From positions 62,001-126,000 of the forward strand of contig JAEZUI010000026.1 in assembly GCA_023421115.1 (NCBI GenBank): a stretch of 64,000 bases of DNA, in the 5' to 3' direction. Positions 23,952 through 33,486 of this stretch are shown here, one piece after another. Origin of the DNA: Bacillota bacterium (GTDB lineage: Bacteria; Bacillota; Clostridia; Acetivibrionales; Acetivibrionaceae). The notes under the pieces were generated by a model that worked only from the letters and a program-made list of their open reading frames with translations, had not been told where the DNA came from and did no database searches. The stretch's first letter is position 1; each line of letters begins with the position of its first letter. The position numbers were made by a program, and so were the translations under genes.

Positions 23952-24705
23952 AACTTTCACCTCCTTTCCTTAGTAAGTAACTCTTCGAAATTTCAAGGTT
24001 ACTTTTCAAAATTAAACACACTGCAATAATGTACTTCCTATGTCTTCCTATTGTTCTTCCATGAACACCGGCCCTCCTCTTGAGATCATTCCTAGGAATA
24101 TTCTTATACTTGTATAATAATCGAAACAACTCTTCGTCATCTGCAAGAATTGTAGCAATTTTAAGGCATAGTTCCCTTGAATCCCTATGTTTAGGAACAT
24201 TTAAAATCAAATCTATAAAGTCTATTCCAAATTCCACTAAAGTTTCCTTATATTCGACAATCTCTTCTCTTATCTCAACGTCCTCAAAGCTTCTATCTTG
24301 TACAGGGTTTAAATATCTTTCGAGAAGCTCACTTTCATCATCAAAATATGAAAAGGGAAGCTCTCTATTCCTCTTATTTTTCCTCATGTGATCAATCAAA
24401 CGTCTTTTTATAACATGTTCGCTAAATAAAAGAAAATTGTAGTTTTTTGTCAAGTCATAGCAGTCTATTGCCTCGTTGAACGCTGATAAAACTATACTGT
24501 ATTCATCGCTGTTTTTTACGTCAATATATTTTCCTACGGCATTTGATGCAATCTTCAACATGAAAGGAGTGTATCTGGATAAAAACTCTTCTCTTAAGAG
24601 TTTGTCGCCTTCTTTTATGAGTTTAAGTGTATTTATGAATTCGTCATTAGAAGCTTTACCACCAGACTTACTTCTGTTAAAGTTTAAAAAGTTTCGCACT
24701 TTCAA
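23944..24705 (-). CDS. sigI: RNA polymerase sigma factor SigI
   Basis: 253 residues from a TTG (24705) with GGGAGA about 10 bases upstream; GTG at codon 3 is an alternative. The region-2-like core spans about 30-115 (LIKEGDKLLREEFLSRYTPFMLKIASNAVGK...SIVLSAFNEAIDCYDLTKNYNFLLFSEHVIKRRLIDHMRKNKR). The SigI-specific C-domain follows (about 160-240), with RNDLKRRAGVHGRTIGRHRKYIIAVCLI as a helix-turn-helix. It is held inactive by the cognate RsgI encoded immediately downstream. In Clostridium thermocellum several SigI/RsgI pairs control cellulosome genes. The adjacency to cel48 suggests that gene as a target. The upstream sequence has TTTTTACGAATTTT, containing a CGAA, but no C-run. Confidence 0.95.
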   Translation of the reverse strand: MKVRNFLNFNRSKSGGKASNDEFINTLKLIKEGDKLLREEFLSRYTPFMLKIASNAVGKYIDVKNSDEYSIVLSAFNEAIDCYDLTKNYNFLLFSEHVIKRRLIDHMRKNKRNRELPFSYFDDESELLERYLNPVQDRSFEDVEIREEIVEYKETLVEFGIDFIDLILNVPKHRDSRELCLKIATILADDEELFRLLYKYKNIPRNDLKRRAGVHGRTIGRHRKYIIAVCLILKSNLEISKSYLLRKGGESCE

Positions 24706-25038
24706 CTACACCATTCTCCCTTCATAATAAAAATTCGTAAAAATAAAAATTTTAGTGTACATTAGACCATTTTACATAATTTATCCAACCTATTTTTCAG
24801 TGTTCTATATATATATCGTCTATTTGCATTATAAACACACAAAATCATACGTTTAACCTGAACAGAAAACAACCGTCCTGAATTTATACATTTACAGGAC
24901 GGATTGCAACAAACATAGAATACTCTCTTTGCCTTTGGAATTCTTAAAGTAAATACCGACCTTATACAGTTTTTCTTTAAAAGTTTGTTTTTAGCAAATA
25001 CCACAACATAAAAACATGAAGTTATTTCTTTGGCATTC
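24706..25038. other. Interval between the AAA+ gene and sigI
   Basis: Contains the terminator at 24873-24902 and, downstream of it on the minus strand, the sigI promoter region. An 80-codon open frame here (24762-25004) is crossed by that terminator and lacks a ribosome site, so it is not called. Confidence 0.5.
24873..24902 (-). terminator. Terminator of the giant AAA+ gene
   Basis: A perfect 8-bp GC-rich stem (CCGTCCTG at 24873-24880 with CAGGACGG at 24895-24902) and a 14-nt loop. On the minus strand it is followed by TTGTTTTC. It lies 137 bases past the stop. Confidence 0.65.
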
Positions 25039-28000
25039 CTAACTCTTTGTCCTACCTTGGTCTATACGTTCTAAAAATTTGGCAACTCCCATTCCGTGAA
25101 CTTCTTTTAGCTGGGTTACCGCATCGGCTAAATCGGTAAGAGATTGGGCTTCATTTATAGATTTCTCCATACTTTTAGCTAAAACTTCACTTATTGTTCC
25201 AAGCTTTTCACTAAACTCACCTAGCATAAGCACAGCCTGCCCGATTTTGTCATCACCTTTTACAAGTTTGTTTTTATTAAATACAGTCTTTATTTCTTTC
25301 CATCGGAGCTCTTCCTGCTCAGAAAGGCAGCCTACAAGTTCCTTCCATTTGAGCATATTGGCCTCAGAACCTGTTGTAAGTGTCTGGGCATCGTTTTCAT
25401 AGGTCCCTACAATAAGGGCATCAAGTTCTTCATCGTTCATGACAGATAAGACCTTTTCAGCAATTTTGTTCATATTTCTATATGAGCCTTGAAGTTTGAA
25501 AGCCGGCTCATTTCTATATTCGTCTGCTTGAGCTGCAGAACGTATGTATTCCATATTTACTTTCAGTACGACATCGCGCACTTTTAGAAGTTTTTTAATA
25601 ACCTGAACAAATTCGTTTATCTCTTCAGCCGTATAGTTGCCTTCAAAATCCAAACCTTCCCTTTCACCTCTTTGAGCAATTTCTATAAGTGTATAAATAT
25701 CCTTTTGACTTCTTGTGGCAAGCTTATTTAAAATCGGATTGGAAGTAAGGCTGTTTTCAATATAGCTAAGCATAAACGCATCTTCATTTTCTCTGAGCAT
25801 ATCACCCAAATTATAAACATCAGCTCTGTTTGCAAGCATATCAGGAATTTGGAATTTAGAACCGCTTTCAGTATAAGGATTACCTGCCATAACAACAGCA
25901 ACCTTCTTACCTCTAAGATCATAGGTCTGACCCTCACCGTTATAGACCCCTTCAACCCTTCTCTGTCCGTCACATAGGGATATAAATTTCTGCAAGAATT
26001 CAGGATTACAATGCTGTATATCGTCAACATATATCATTACATTATTACCCATTTTAAAGGCAAGATTGAGCTTCTTAAGCTCTTCCTTCGCTCCGGTGCT
26101 CCTTGCTAATGCGGGATCAAGAGACGTAACTTCATTACCTATCGCCGGACCGTTTATTTTAACCATTGTAATACCCAAACGGCTTGCAACATACTCCATA
26201 AGTGTTGTCTTTCCGTAACCTGGAGGAGATATAAGCAATAACATTCCCATTAAGTCAGTTCTCTTATCCTCACCTGCTACACCTATCTGTTTTGCAAGGT
26301 TATCACCGATTATAGGAAGATAAACCTTATCAATAAGCTTACTTCTCACAAAGGAGGAAAGTACATCCGACTTAAATTCATCAAGTTTTAGTTCCCTTCT
26401 TACATTCTGTGTAAGCTCCTTTTTAAGATTTTGATACTCTTCAAAGTCCCTAACAGTCGATGACTCATATTCTCTCATCTTCTCTAAAAATCCCGTGTAT
26501 GTAAATACAAATTTCCCCTCTTTTATGGTCGCATGGTCACCAATAAGACCTGCAACTTCAGCTCGAGTCCTGGTTTGTATTACGTTTTTACTGTTATAAC
26601 TTTTTAATATCAATATAACTATAACTTCATAAACAGTATCATATACTTCAGACCTACCCGAATCCTTTAAAAATGCTTTTAGCCATTCCCGAACAAGGTA
26701 AAACAAGCCTTCCAAGTCATTTTCAACATTTTTCATAGACTCGTTGAACTGCTCTATTGCCTTTTTTTCTTTGAGGTGTGATATAAAAGCTTTATATATT
26801 TCGTCCGCCTCAAGACTTATAACGAAAGCATCTCCTCTCATCAACTCCTTGCAAAGATATAAAGCTGCCTCTGGTATAAGTTCTTTTTCTATAAAGGACA
26901 CCTCTGAAAAAGCCTCTTCCATTGCAGTTTTCATGGAAGGAATATACGCACCTAAATCCGGTTCAGTCTTAAAGAATTTTGAAACTTTAGACATTTCTTT
27001 AAGTCTGGTACTGAATCTTTCCTCTACAGGGCCTCCAAAACGTGACCAAAAAATCTGTGCCATCGCTCTTGCTTTTGCATTAAAAATCAGCAAATCTATA
27101 TTTTTGTGCAAATTTATTAAGGCACTAATAAGGCTTCTACAGTCTATATCATGTACCCCTTTCGAATACGCCTCTTGATACCTTGGTTCCATAAACTTCT
27201 GAATAAACTCGAGAAGCTGCTCCTCGGAATAGGAAGAGAGGTCATCTATAGATAATGTCTCTTTATTTAACGCTGCAGTAAATATCTTATAGGTCAGATA
27301 CTGGGCACGATATACATCATTATTCTCAGATACCACGCTCTGATCCCATACATGCCGGAGTTTAGATACCCTTTCATTGCAAACTTTGTCCCAAAAATCC
27401 GTCCCAGAAATATGAAAATACAACTCTCCGTCCTTCTGAACTACTGAAATATCAAGTTTTTGAGTATTTACAGAAAAATATCTATTGCCAAACTTAATAA
27501 CATTTCTTCCATCGACAAAAAGATCCTGTCTATCTTTTAGTTGGCGTACCGCATCTTCCTTAATTGTCTTTAGCCTACCTTCAATTTCATCTGCCTTGAC
27601 AGTATCTCCAAAAGCCTCAAGTTGATCAACGGTATCCCGTACCTTCTCAATCATTATATCCGAAGCAAAATAGCCGTTTATCTCATTTATTGTCTTAAAG
27701 CCTTTGAGCCTGTTTATTATCCCGGTTAATACGCGATCGGAGGCATTAACAAGGGCAGTAACCTTTTTGCTCCTGTTGTCCAAAAGCACTTGTTTCTTAG
27801 CCTCAAAAGCATTATAGAGCTCTTCGCGCTTTTCAGAAAGCTTTACAACATAATCATCAAAATCAGCAAATTTTCCTTCAAGCTCCTCAATCTGCACCAT
27901 TACCTTGCTTAAATATTCTTCGCACTTTTCGGTTGTATCGGCTATATCAAGGTAATTCACCACTGCCTGATCTAAAAGCTTCATCTGGGAATTGAACTGT

Positions 28001-30066
28001 GCTGTACCCTCAACACTCGCCAAATCTCCCATCCGCGTTTTAAGCTTTGCTTTTGCCTGATTCAATTGAGAGTATATCAAAGATATACTCTCAATAATCT
28101 CAGTTGTCTTAGTAGGATCTTCTATATTAAAATTACTTACAATATCAATAAGCATTTCAAGATCTGAAGAAGTTTTAGCCATGCCCTCGGAAAGTTCTTT
28201 ACCTGTAGACGTCTTATCCACCTTATCAATTTGCTGCTGATGTTCCGCCACTCTATCTGTGTATGGTTTCAAACCTTCAGGATTTAAAAGGAACTCAATA
28301 CATTTGTGTGAAAACAGTTCATTTTTTTCTTTCACTTTTGCTTCTAGTGACTCAATTAAAGAAAGGTTGGTATATCTCAAATCCTTAAGCGAAACAATCT
28401 CACCTCGGATATTTCTTACATTTGCCAAAACCGATACATAATCGGCAATACTGCCAAAATTCCCGTACTCAATCTCTCTAAGAAGCTTTTGAGTCTTTTC
28501 ATCCACTTCATTTATTTGAGAAGCTGTAGCATTCCTTATCTTGGTTACCTTTTCAAATTCGGCAACCGCAGATGATGAAGCTTCTTTTATATTTATAAGC
28601 ACACTTTTTATATCATAAGCTTCTTCTTTGGATATCCAAAAGTAAGAATCCACAATATGCGTTGCTTCCTTTACCATATCTACATAGATATCAGCATAGC
28701 CCTCGCCCTTTTGAAGGAGGTTGTATAAAAGCTTACAATCTGCCATACAGCGGACAATGTCCTTATTCCCTATTTTATAGAGGATTGAATCATCATTTGT
28801 CTCCACCACATGATTTTTACCCACATAGGGAGTTTGCCATATTTGAACCATATGGTTTTTTCTTGGCTCCTCCGCTGCTTTAAAAACTATCATTTCTCCA
28901 TTGTCAAAATGCGCAAACCCACTGCACACTATTGGCGTTTCCACTGATTGCTCAATCAAGTTATAGGAATACACAAGATAAGAGCCACTGTCAATATTAT
29001 AAAAGAAATATTGATAGTCTTCACCGTTTGGTGCTTCATCTTTCTGTTCAAACATACAGCAATCCACCGGAACGTCAAATAATTTATATTCTCCGCTCTT
29101 TAGATAGTATCCTTTTGGAAAAATAAGCCCATGATCATCGGGAAGCAGCATACAGGCCTGCTTAATATCATCTATACGAACAACGCTTTTGAGCTTATCA
29201 TTAAAAATGAAATATCTGAATTCTTTTTCCTTGTATGGGCGAACTTTCAGCAATACAATATTTCCTAAAATAGTATAATAAATCTCTGCATCGTCAAGCG
29301 TCTGATCCTTATCTTCGACAGGCTCCGAGTAAATACCTTTCCCCGTATCGGTATTGTCTTCTATCTTAATAGTAAGGTCTCCATTTAAAGTCTCAACAAA
29401 AACTCTGTCCTGAATTGACACATGAGGAAACAAACCATCTCTGTGATCTTCCCTTCTCACCCTGACCCAATCAAACTCGCTCTTGCTTTCAAATCTAACT
29501 TCGTGGTCGCTTCTATTATCGATATATGTAATTCTTTCATCTTCAATTAACCATTTGAACGCCTTTATATCCTGTGCATTCTTACCTGTCTGAAATATCA
29601 TATAAAGGTGTGGTTCAATCAATGTAAACTTAGAAAAAAAAGTGTTCTTATAATAGGTATACAATTCATTAAAATCGGCCATGAACTGCTTGTCTTTTAA
29701 AGCGTCTAAGGCAATCTTTTGAAAAGCATGCTCCTTATATTCATACATGGCAAAAACGTCCTCAAGCTCAACCTTTGCCTTTAGACCTATATAAACATTA
29801 TAGCCGAAAATAAAGGAAGTTCCCACGGGAACCATATCTCGTGGGACACAGTTATTGTCTGTGATAAGTCTTTCACTTGCAATAATAGTAGTATCTATCG
29901 AGCCAAAAACATTCTTTCTGGCATCATTCAGCTTTTCAAGACGCTCTTTAAGGTCATTACCATGTTTGAGTAATCGGTTTTTTATGACTTCATAGGTACC
30001 GTTTTCCAAACTCTCAGGTTTTTGAGCAGTTTGTTCTGTTTGCTCGACTTTTTTGACTTCATCCAC
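25039..30066 (-). CDS. Giant AAA+ ATPase ('DNA repair ATPase'-like) of a flotillin operon
   Basis: 1675 residues from a GTG (30066) with GAGGTG upstream. There is no signal peptide or TM segment. Residues about 40-450 form a beta-rich, beta-propeller-like region of repeated short strands. About 465-890 is helical and coiled-coil rich (KTQKLLREIEYGNFGS, EKCEEYLSKVMVQIEELEGKFADFD). About 890-1240 is helical, and the AAA+ module lies at about 1240-1500. Walker A is SPPGYGKTTL (Lys1286), Walker B VMIYVDDIQH, sensor 1 VMAGNPYTESGSK. Proteins of this size with the same label are, from memory, found beside flotillin-like genes in other bacteria; the function is unknown. It follows yqiK- and yqiJ-like genes, separated by a multi-hairpin element. 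Confidence 0.85.
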   Translation of the reverse strand: MDEVKKVEQTEQTAQKPESLENGTYEVIKNRLLKHGNDLKERLEKLNDARKNVFGSIDTTIIASERLITDNNCVPRDMVPVGTSFIFGYNVYIGLKAKVELEDVFAMYEYKEHAFQKIALDALKDKQFMADFNELYTYYKNTFFSKFTLIEPHLYMIFQTGKNAQDIKAFKWLIEDERITYIDNRSDHEVRFESKSEFDWVRVRREDHRDGLFPHVSIQDRVFVETLNGDLTIKIEDNTDTGKGIYSEPVEDKDQTLDDAEIYYTILGNIVLLKVRPYKEKEFRYFIFNDKLKSVVRIDDIKQACMLLPDDHGLIFPKGYYLKSGEYKLFDVPVDCCMFEQKDEAPNGEDYQYFFYNIDSGSYLVYSYNLIEQSVETPIVCSGFAHFDNGEMIVFKAAEEPRKNHMVQIWQTPYVGKNHVVETNDDSILYKIGNKDIVRCMADCKLLYNLLQKGEGYADIYVDMVKEATHIVDSYFWISKEEAYDIKSVLINIKEASSSAVAEFEKVTKIRNATASQINEVDEKTQKLLREIEYGNFGSIADYVSVLANVRNIRGEIVSLKDLRYTNLSLIESLEAKVKEKNELFSHKCIEFLLNPEGLKPYTDRVAEHQQQIDKVDKTSTGKELSEGMAKTSSDLEMLIDIVSNFNIEDPTKTTEIIESISLIYSQLNQAKAKLKTRMGDLASVEGTAQFNSQMKLLDQAVVNYLDIADTTEKCEEYLSKVMVQIEELEGKFADFDDYVVKLSEKREELYNAFEAKKQVLLDNRSKKVTALVNASDRVLTGIINRLKGFKTINEINGYFASDIMIEKVRDTVDQLEAFGDTVKADEIEGRLKTIKEDAVRQLKDRQDLFVDGRNVIKFGNRYFSVNTQKLDISVVQKDGELYFHISGTDFWDKVCNERVSKLRHVWDQSVVSENNDVYRAQYLTYKIFTAALNKETLSIDDLSSYSEEQLLEFIQKFMEPRYQEAYSKGVHDIDCRSLISALINLHKNIDLLIFNAKARAMAQIFWSRFGGPVEERFSTRLKEMSKVSKFFKTEPDLGAYIPSMKTAMEEAFSEVSFIEKELIPEAALYLCKELMRGDAFVISLEADEIYKAFISHLKEKKAIEQFNESMKNVENDLEGLFYLVREWLKAFLKDSGRSEVYDTVYEVIVILILKSYNSKNVIQTRTRAEVAGLIGDHATIKEGKFVFTYTGFLEKMREYESSTVRDFEEYQNLKKELTQNVRRELKLDEFKSDVLSSFVRSKLIDKVYLPIIGDNLAKQIGVAGEDKRTDLMGMLLLISPPGYGKTTLMEYVASRLGITMVKINGPAIGNEVTSLDPALARSTGAKEELKKLNLAFKMGNNVMIYVDDIQHCNPEFLQKFISLCDGQRRVEGVYNGEGQTYDLRGKKVAVVMAGNPYTESGSKFQIPDMLANRADVYNLGDMLRENEDAFMLSYIENSLTSNPILNKLATRSQKDIYTLIEIAQRGEREGLDFEGNYTAEEINEFVQVIKKLLKVRDVVLKVNMEYIRSAAQADEYRNEPAFKLQGSYRNMNKIAEKVLSVMNDEELDALIVGTYENDAQTLTTGSEANMLKWKELVGCLSEQEELRWKEIKTVFNKNKLVKGDDKIGQAVLMLGEFSEKLGTISEVLAKSMEKSINEAQSLTDLADAVTQLKEVHGMGVAKFLERIDQGRTKS

Positions 30067-30098
30067 AGTTCCTTACACCTCATCTTATATAAAGTACT

Positions 30099-30179
30099 AG
30101 GGGGCTTTTAGCCCCCCGATATTTATTCCACCTCTTTCAAACGGAGTGAAAGTGGGAAAAAGTTAGGACCAGCTGTCCC
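30099..30179. repeat. Composite multi-hairpin element, copy 1
   Basis: Three consecutive hairpins. GGGGGC..GCCCCC is at 30100-30116. CCACCTCTTTCA / TGAAAGTGGG is at 30129-30156, preceded by TTTATT and followed by AAAAA. GGAC..GTCC is at 30166-30178. The middle unit matches 49449-49491. It lies inside the gap between the flotillin gene and the AAA+ gene, so it may attenuate transcription into the latter. Confidence 0.6.
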
Positions 30180-30186
30180 ATAGTTT

Positions 30187-32295
30187 TTATTTTAATTCCT
30201 TTTCAATCAATGAAGCAGATTCACCTGCAAAACCTGCCTTTTCTACAGTTTCTAAAAGCTTAGAGAGTATCGGAATATCCTTTGAATCCGCCTGACGCAT
30301 CATCTTGTTTATTGCACCAGATATCGTCAAATTCTTTAAATCTTCCGATGTAATATTAAATCTTGAAGTGAAGTTTTGTAATTGTGACCTAAAGTACTCG
30401 GGATCACCCACTATAAATGTATCTTTTATATCTTTCAATACTTCACTGCTGCCTATCATACGGTCAAAGGATTTACCCTGAGAAATTGAGCCGATGATCT
30501 TATCAAAGAACATAGTCTCACCGCCAACGATATCAATTTTGGCAGTTTTAAGTGCTTCTCTGATAACTGAAGCCTGAGACTCTGCAATTTCCTTTTGTAT
30601 ATTGATATTTGCAAGCTCAATTTCCTTTTCTTTTTCAAGTCGAAGCTTGAATTCTTCATGAGACCTTCCTGCTTCATCAAGAGCCTTCATGCTGTTTGCC
30701 TTTTCAGCAATACCTTCTGCTTCTGCACGGTATTTCTTAGTCATTATATCGGCTTCTACTGTTCCTGCCTTTTCTTTAACATTAACCTTAGCTTCCTCAC
30801 CCTTAGCTTCTGCTAAAGCCTTCATTTCTATTGACTTTGCTTCTGCCTCTGCCGTAGTTTCCATAACTCTAGCTTTCGAAGCTCCTTCTTTCTCAACAGC
30901 TGCTGCCTTTGCTTCAATAACTCTAGCCTCCGCAATTCCCTTTGTAGCTTCCTGTAAAACTTCTGCATCAACAAGAGTCTTAATTGCCTCCGCCTCTTTT
31001 TCAGAAGCTTTGAGTTTTGCATCGGCCTCGATTATCTTCTGTTCTGCTATTCTTTCAGCAGCTTGTTTTGAAGCTTCAGCAGTTCTAACTTCCAATATCA
31101 GCTTCATTTCAGCTTCTTCTTCTGCCTTTTTAAGAGCCACAGCCTTAATACGTTCTGCTTCAGCAATTGCCCTGGTATCTTTAATTTTTTCTTCTTCAAT
31201 TACAACATCTTTTTCAACCGCCACTCTTTCTCGAATAACAGTCTGAATATTCTTCTTTTCCTCTTCTACTGATTTAAGTTTTTCTATTTCAGCAAGTTCT
31301 ACCAACTTATCTTTCTCTGTCTTTTCAAGTAGGCGTTTTCTGTCAACACGTTCTGTTTCAATAACATCCGTGCTCTCTTTAGATTTCTGTGCAACAATAA
31401 TCTGTCTTTGCTTGTTTTCCTCTGCAATGGCAATCTCTTCATCGGATTTAATACGTGCCATTTCAGCTTTGAGCCTCTCTTCCTGTGCAACCTTTTCTGC
31501 CTCTGCTTGCTCTCTCGATCTAATAATTGCGATTTCCCTAGCCTGTTTTGCTTCAGCCTCTTGATTTTGCTTTTCAAGCTCTAATATTGCTTCTCTCGCA
31601 GTTATATCCTGCTGCTTTATAGTCTTTTGCTTGTCCCTTTCAATCTGGTTTGCAAGCACTAATTGCTTTGCAGTCAATTCTGTAATCTTTTTGATACCTT
31701 CAGAGTCCAATATATTGCTGCTGTTGAGCTTGCCCACATCGGTCTGTTCGAGGTAATCTATTGCAGCATCATCAAGAACATATCCATTGAGGTCTGTACC
31801 TATTATTTGAAGAATTTCGGCTTTAAACTTCTCCCTTTCGGTATAGAGCTGTACAAAATCAAACTGCTTACCTACAGTCTTTAGCGCCTCGGAGAATTTA
31901 GCATCAAAGAATTCCATCAAGGTTCCCGGGTCTGATGCCTTAGCACAACCTAACAACTGTGCAACTTTCAGAACATCTTCCTTGGTTTGATTTACGCGTA
32001 CGAAAAACGCAACTCTTATATCTGCTCTTAAATTATCTTTACAGATAAGTCCATCCTTACCTTCTCTTGCAATTTCAACTCTCTTTACTGAAATATCCAT
32101 AACTTCTGCGTGATGCAGTATAGGCACAACCAGTATTCCCCCAAAGGATACTACTGGACCAGCTACACCATTTCGCACTATAACCTTTCCTTGATCTACC
32201 TTACGGTAGAACCTTGAAAACAAAGCAAGTATACCCATAATAATGATTATACAAGCAACTATTGATACTACTATAATTTGTGCTACTTCAGACAT
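30187..32295 (-). CDS. yqiK: YqiK-like flotillin (SPFH/band 7 protein)
   Basis: 702 residues. An N-terminal membrane helix (about 6-27) is followed by an SPFH/PHB domain (about 30-205: VDQGKVIVRNGVAGPVVSFGG, DNLRADIRVAFFVRVNQ). A very long, Ala/Glu/Lys-rich coiled coil (about 215-590) is full of EAEAK-type repeats. A globular C-tail (about 600-702) follows. It is clearly longer than FloT (499 aa here) and shares the architecture of E. coli YqiK. Flotillins oligomerise at the inner membrane face and organise membrane microdomains. The ATG follows GAGGT, 4 bases after the yqiJ-like stop. The downstream giant ATPase is probably its functional partner. Confidence 0.9.
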   Translation of the reverse strand: MSEVAQIIVVSIVACIIIIMGILALFSRFYRKVDQGKVIVRNGVAGPVVSFGGILVVPILHHAEVMDISVKRVEIAREGKDGLICKDNLRADIRVAFFVRVNQTKEDVLKVAQLLGCAKASDPGTLMEFFDAKFSEALKTVGKQFDFVQLYTEREKFKAEILQIIGTDLNGYVLDDAAIDYLEQTDVGKLNSSNILDSEGIKKITELTAKQLVLANQIERDKQKTIKQQDITAREAILELEKQNQEAEAKQAREIAIIRSREQAEAEKVAQEERLKAEMARIKSDEEIAIAEENKQRQIIVAQKSKESTDVIETERVDRKRLLEKTEKDKLVELAEIEKLKSVEEEKKNIQTVIRERVAVEKDVVIEEEKIKDTRAIAEAERIKAVALKKAEEEAEMKLILEVRTAEASKQAAERIAEQKIIEADAKLKASEKEAEAIKTLVDAEVLQEATKGIAEARVIEAKAAAVEKEGASKARVMETTAEAEAKSIEMKALAEAKGEEAKVNVKEKAGTVEADIMTKKYRAEAEGIAEKANSMKALDEAGRSHEEFKLRLEKEKEIELANINIQKEIAESQASVIREALKTAKIDIVGGETMFFDKIIGSISQGKSFDRMIGSSEVLKDIKDTFIVGDPEYFRSQLQNFTSRFNITSEDLKNLTISGAINKMMRQADSKDIPILSKLLETVEKAGFAGESASLIEKELK

Positions 32296-32299
32296 ATTG

Positions 32300-32929
32300 C
32301 TACCTCACTCCTTCAAATTTTTTTATAATGTAATAACTCCTATCATCCACCTTTTTCACTACAATTGCTTTGTCACCTTTTAAAAGAGCTTCCTCCTCAT
32401 CGTCAACCTTTACATTTATCAAAATCGACGAACCCAACCTTTCAATTTCAGCTTGGCCTAAACGACCATAATTAACATCACATACAAGCGTGCAAAGCTG
32501 TCCTTCAATTTTTATGTCACTTTCCACATCCTTCATTATGCCTTTAAATAATCCTTTTAATGGATGTGTAACAGCTTTAGTTATAAATAAACTCACTATT
32601 ATATTAGGAATTATTAAGATTGTATTTACAAATCCCTCAGACACAATCGGAAAAACGCCTATTATCATAGAAATTGTCCACAAACAGAGGCTAAAAATGC
32701 TAAGCACTAACATAAAGGGAATATCTCCCACATTTAAAAATGCAAGAAAACCGTGAAAGGGATTGGTAATTACTTCTCCCTCGGGAATATCCAAATCCAA
32801 ATCAATATCAAACAAATCAATATCAATTGCGCCAATAATAACTGTGATCCAATAAAGAATTATAAGCCCTAAGAGTACTGTAGGAATAATATTTACTCCT
32901 GTTATGGCTGACTTAAATATTTCAAGCAT
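32300..32929 (-). CDS. yqiJ: YqiJ-like (OB-fold, NfeD-related) membrane protein
   Basis: 209 residues. Three or four membrane helices lie at about 13-34, 62-88 and 90-117. They are followed by a cytoplasmic beta-barrel OB-like domain (about 135-208, IEGQLCTLVCDVNYGRLGQAEI...VKVDDEEEALLKGDKAIVVKK). The charged periplasmic loop IDIDLFDIDLDLDIPEG is typical of YqiJ proteins. Members pair with YqiK flotillins much as NfeD proteins pair with stomatins, and may cap or recruit the SPFH ring. GGAGATG precedes the ATG. First gene of the three-gene operon. Confidence 0.8.
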   Translation of the reverse strand: MLEIFKSAITGVNIIPTVLLGLIILYWITVIIGAIDIDLFDIDLDLDIPEGEVITNPFHGFLAFLNVGDIPFMLVLSIFSLCLWTISMIIGVFPIVSEGFVNTILIIPNIIVSLFITKAVTHPLKGLFKGIMKDVESDIKIEGQLCTLVCDVNYGRLGQAEIERLGSSILINVKVDDEEEALLKGDKAIVVKKVDDRSYYIIKKFEGVR

Positions 32930-33137
32930 TACACATCTCCTTTGTTCCGGAAATTATAATGTAAATATATAGCAACAAGCCTGTTTTGTCAATGTTATTT
33001 ACCGTCTAATACTCACAACCACAGTCAAATTTCGTCATTTTCTGAACAGTATTAATTGCTATTTATAATTTTACTCAGACACTCTTCATATAATAACGTA
33101 TATTATAATATAAAAATAAACAAGAGGTGTTTATACA

Positions 33138-33338
33138 ATGAAAAAATTATATCTGTCCGATAAGGATAAAAAAATAGAAGGTGTATGTGGAGGAATGGGC
33201 GAATATTTCGGTATTGACTCCACTCTTATAAGGATTATTTGTGTATTGCTTGCTTTTGCATCCTTCGGAACGGCAGTAGTTGCGTATATTATTTGCTGCT
33301 TTGTTATACCCAAAAAGCCTTATTCAAAAGACTGGTAA
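33138..33338 (+). CDS. PspC domain membrane protein
   Basis: 66 residues consisting of a single PspC domain: KKLYLSDKDKKIEGVCGGMGEYFGIDSTLIRIICVLLAF, then a second hydrophobic stretch ending FVIPKKP. In E. coli PspC is the inner-membrane sensor of the phage-shock response; short stand-alone PspC proteins are common in Firmicutes, with unclear roles. AAGAGGTG lies upstream. It is transcribed divergently from the yqiJ-like operon, so membrane-stress genes cluster here, but no pspA is seen in the window. Confidence 0.93.
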   Translation: MKKLYLSDKDKKIEGVCGGMGEYFGIDSTLIRIICVLLAFASFGTAVVAYIICCFVIPKKPYSKDW

Positions 33339-33397
33339 CGCAAACAAAAAATGTTTTAGAAAAAAATAAATTTTCCGATATACTGTATATATTTATT

Positions 33398-33428
33398 AAT
33401 GTCTGACGTATTTAATGCGTCAGGCATT
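33398..33428. terminator. Hairpin between convergent pspC-like and membrane coiled-coil genes
   Basis: AATGTCTGACG / CGTCAGGCATT (11 bp with one G-T) and a 9-nt loop. T-tracts on both sides are weak. Confidence 0.45.
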
Positions 33429-33486
33429 TAGGCTTGTTTGGAGCACTTGGCATCAGTACAATGTCCATGCATTATAGTTCGTAATC

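Noticed and set aside
24706..24760. SigI autoregulatory promoter upstream of sigI
   Set aside because: A CGAA is present but the expected C-run is missing at the right distance, so it was left uncalled.
24762..25004. 80-codon minus-strand open frame between the AAA+ gene and sigI
   Set aside because: It is crossed by a GC-rich terminator hairpin, has no ribosome site and has an odd Cys/Lys composition.
30689..31246. Long plus-strand open frame opposite the flotillin coiled coil
   Set aside because: It is an antisense shadow of Ala/Glu-rich coding sequence, giving a Ser/Ala-rich nonsense peptide.
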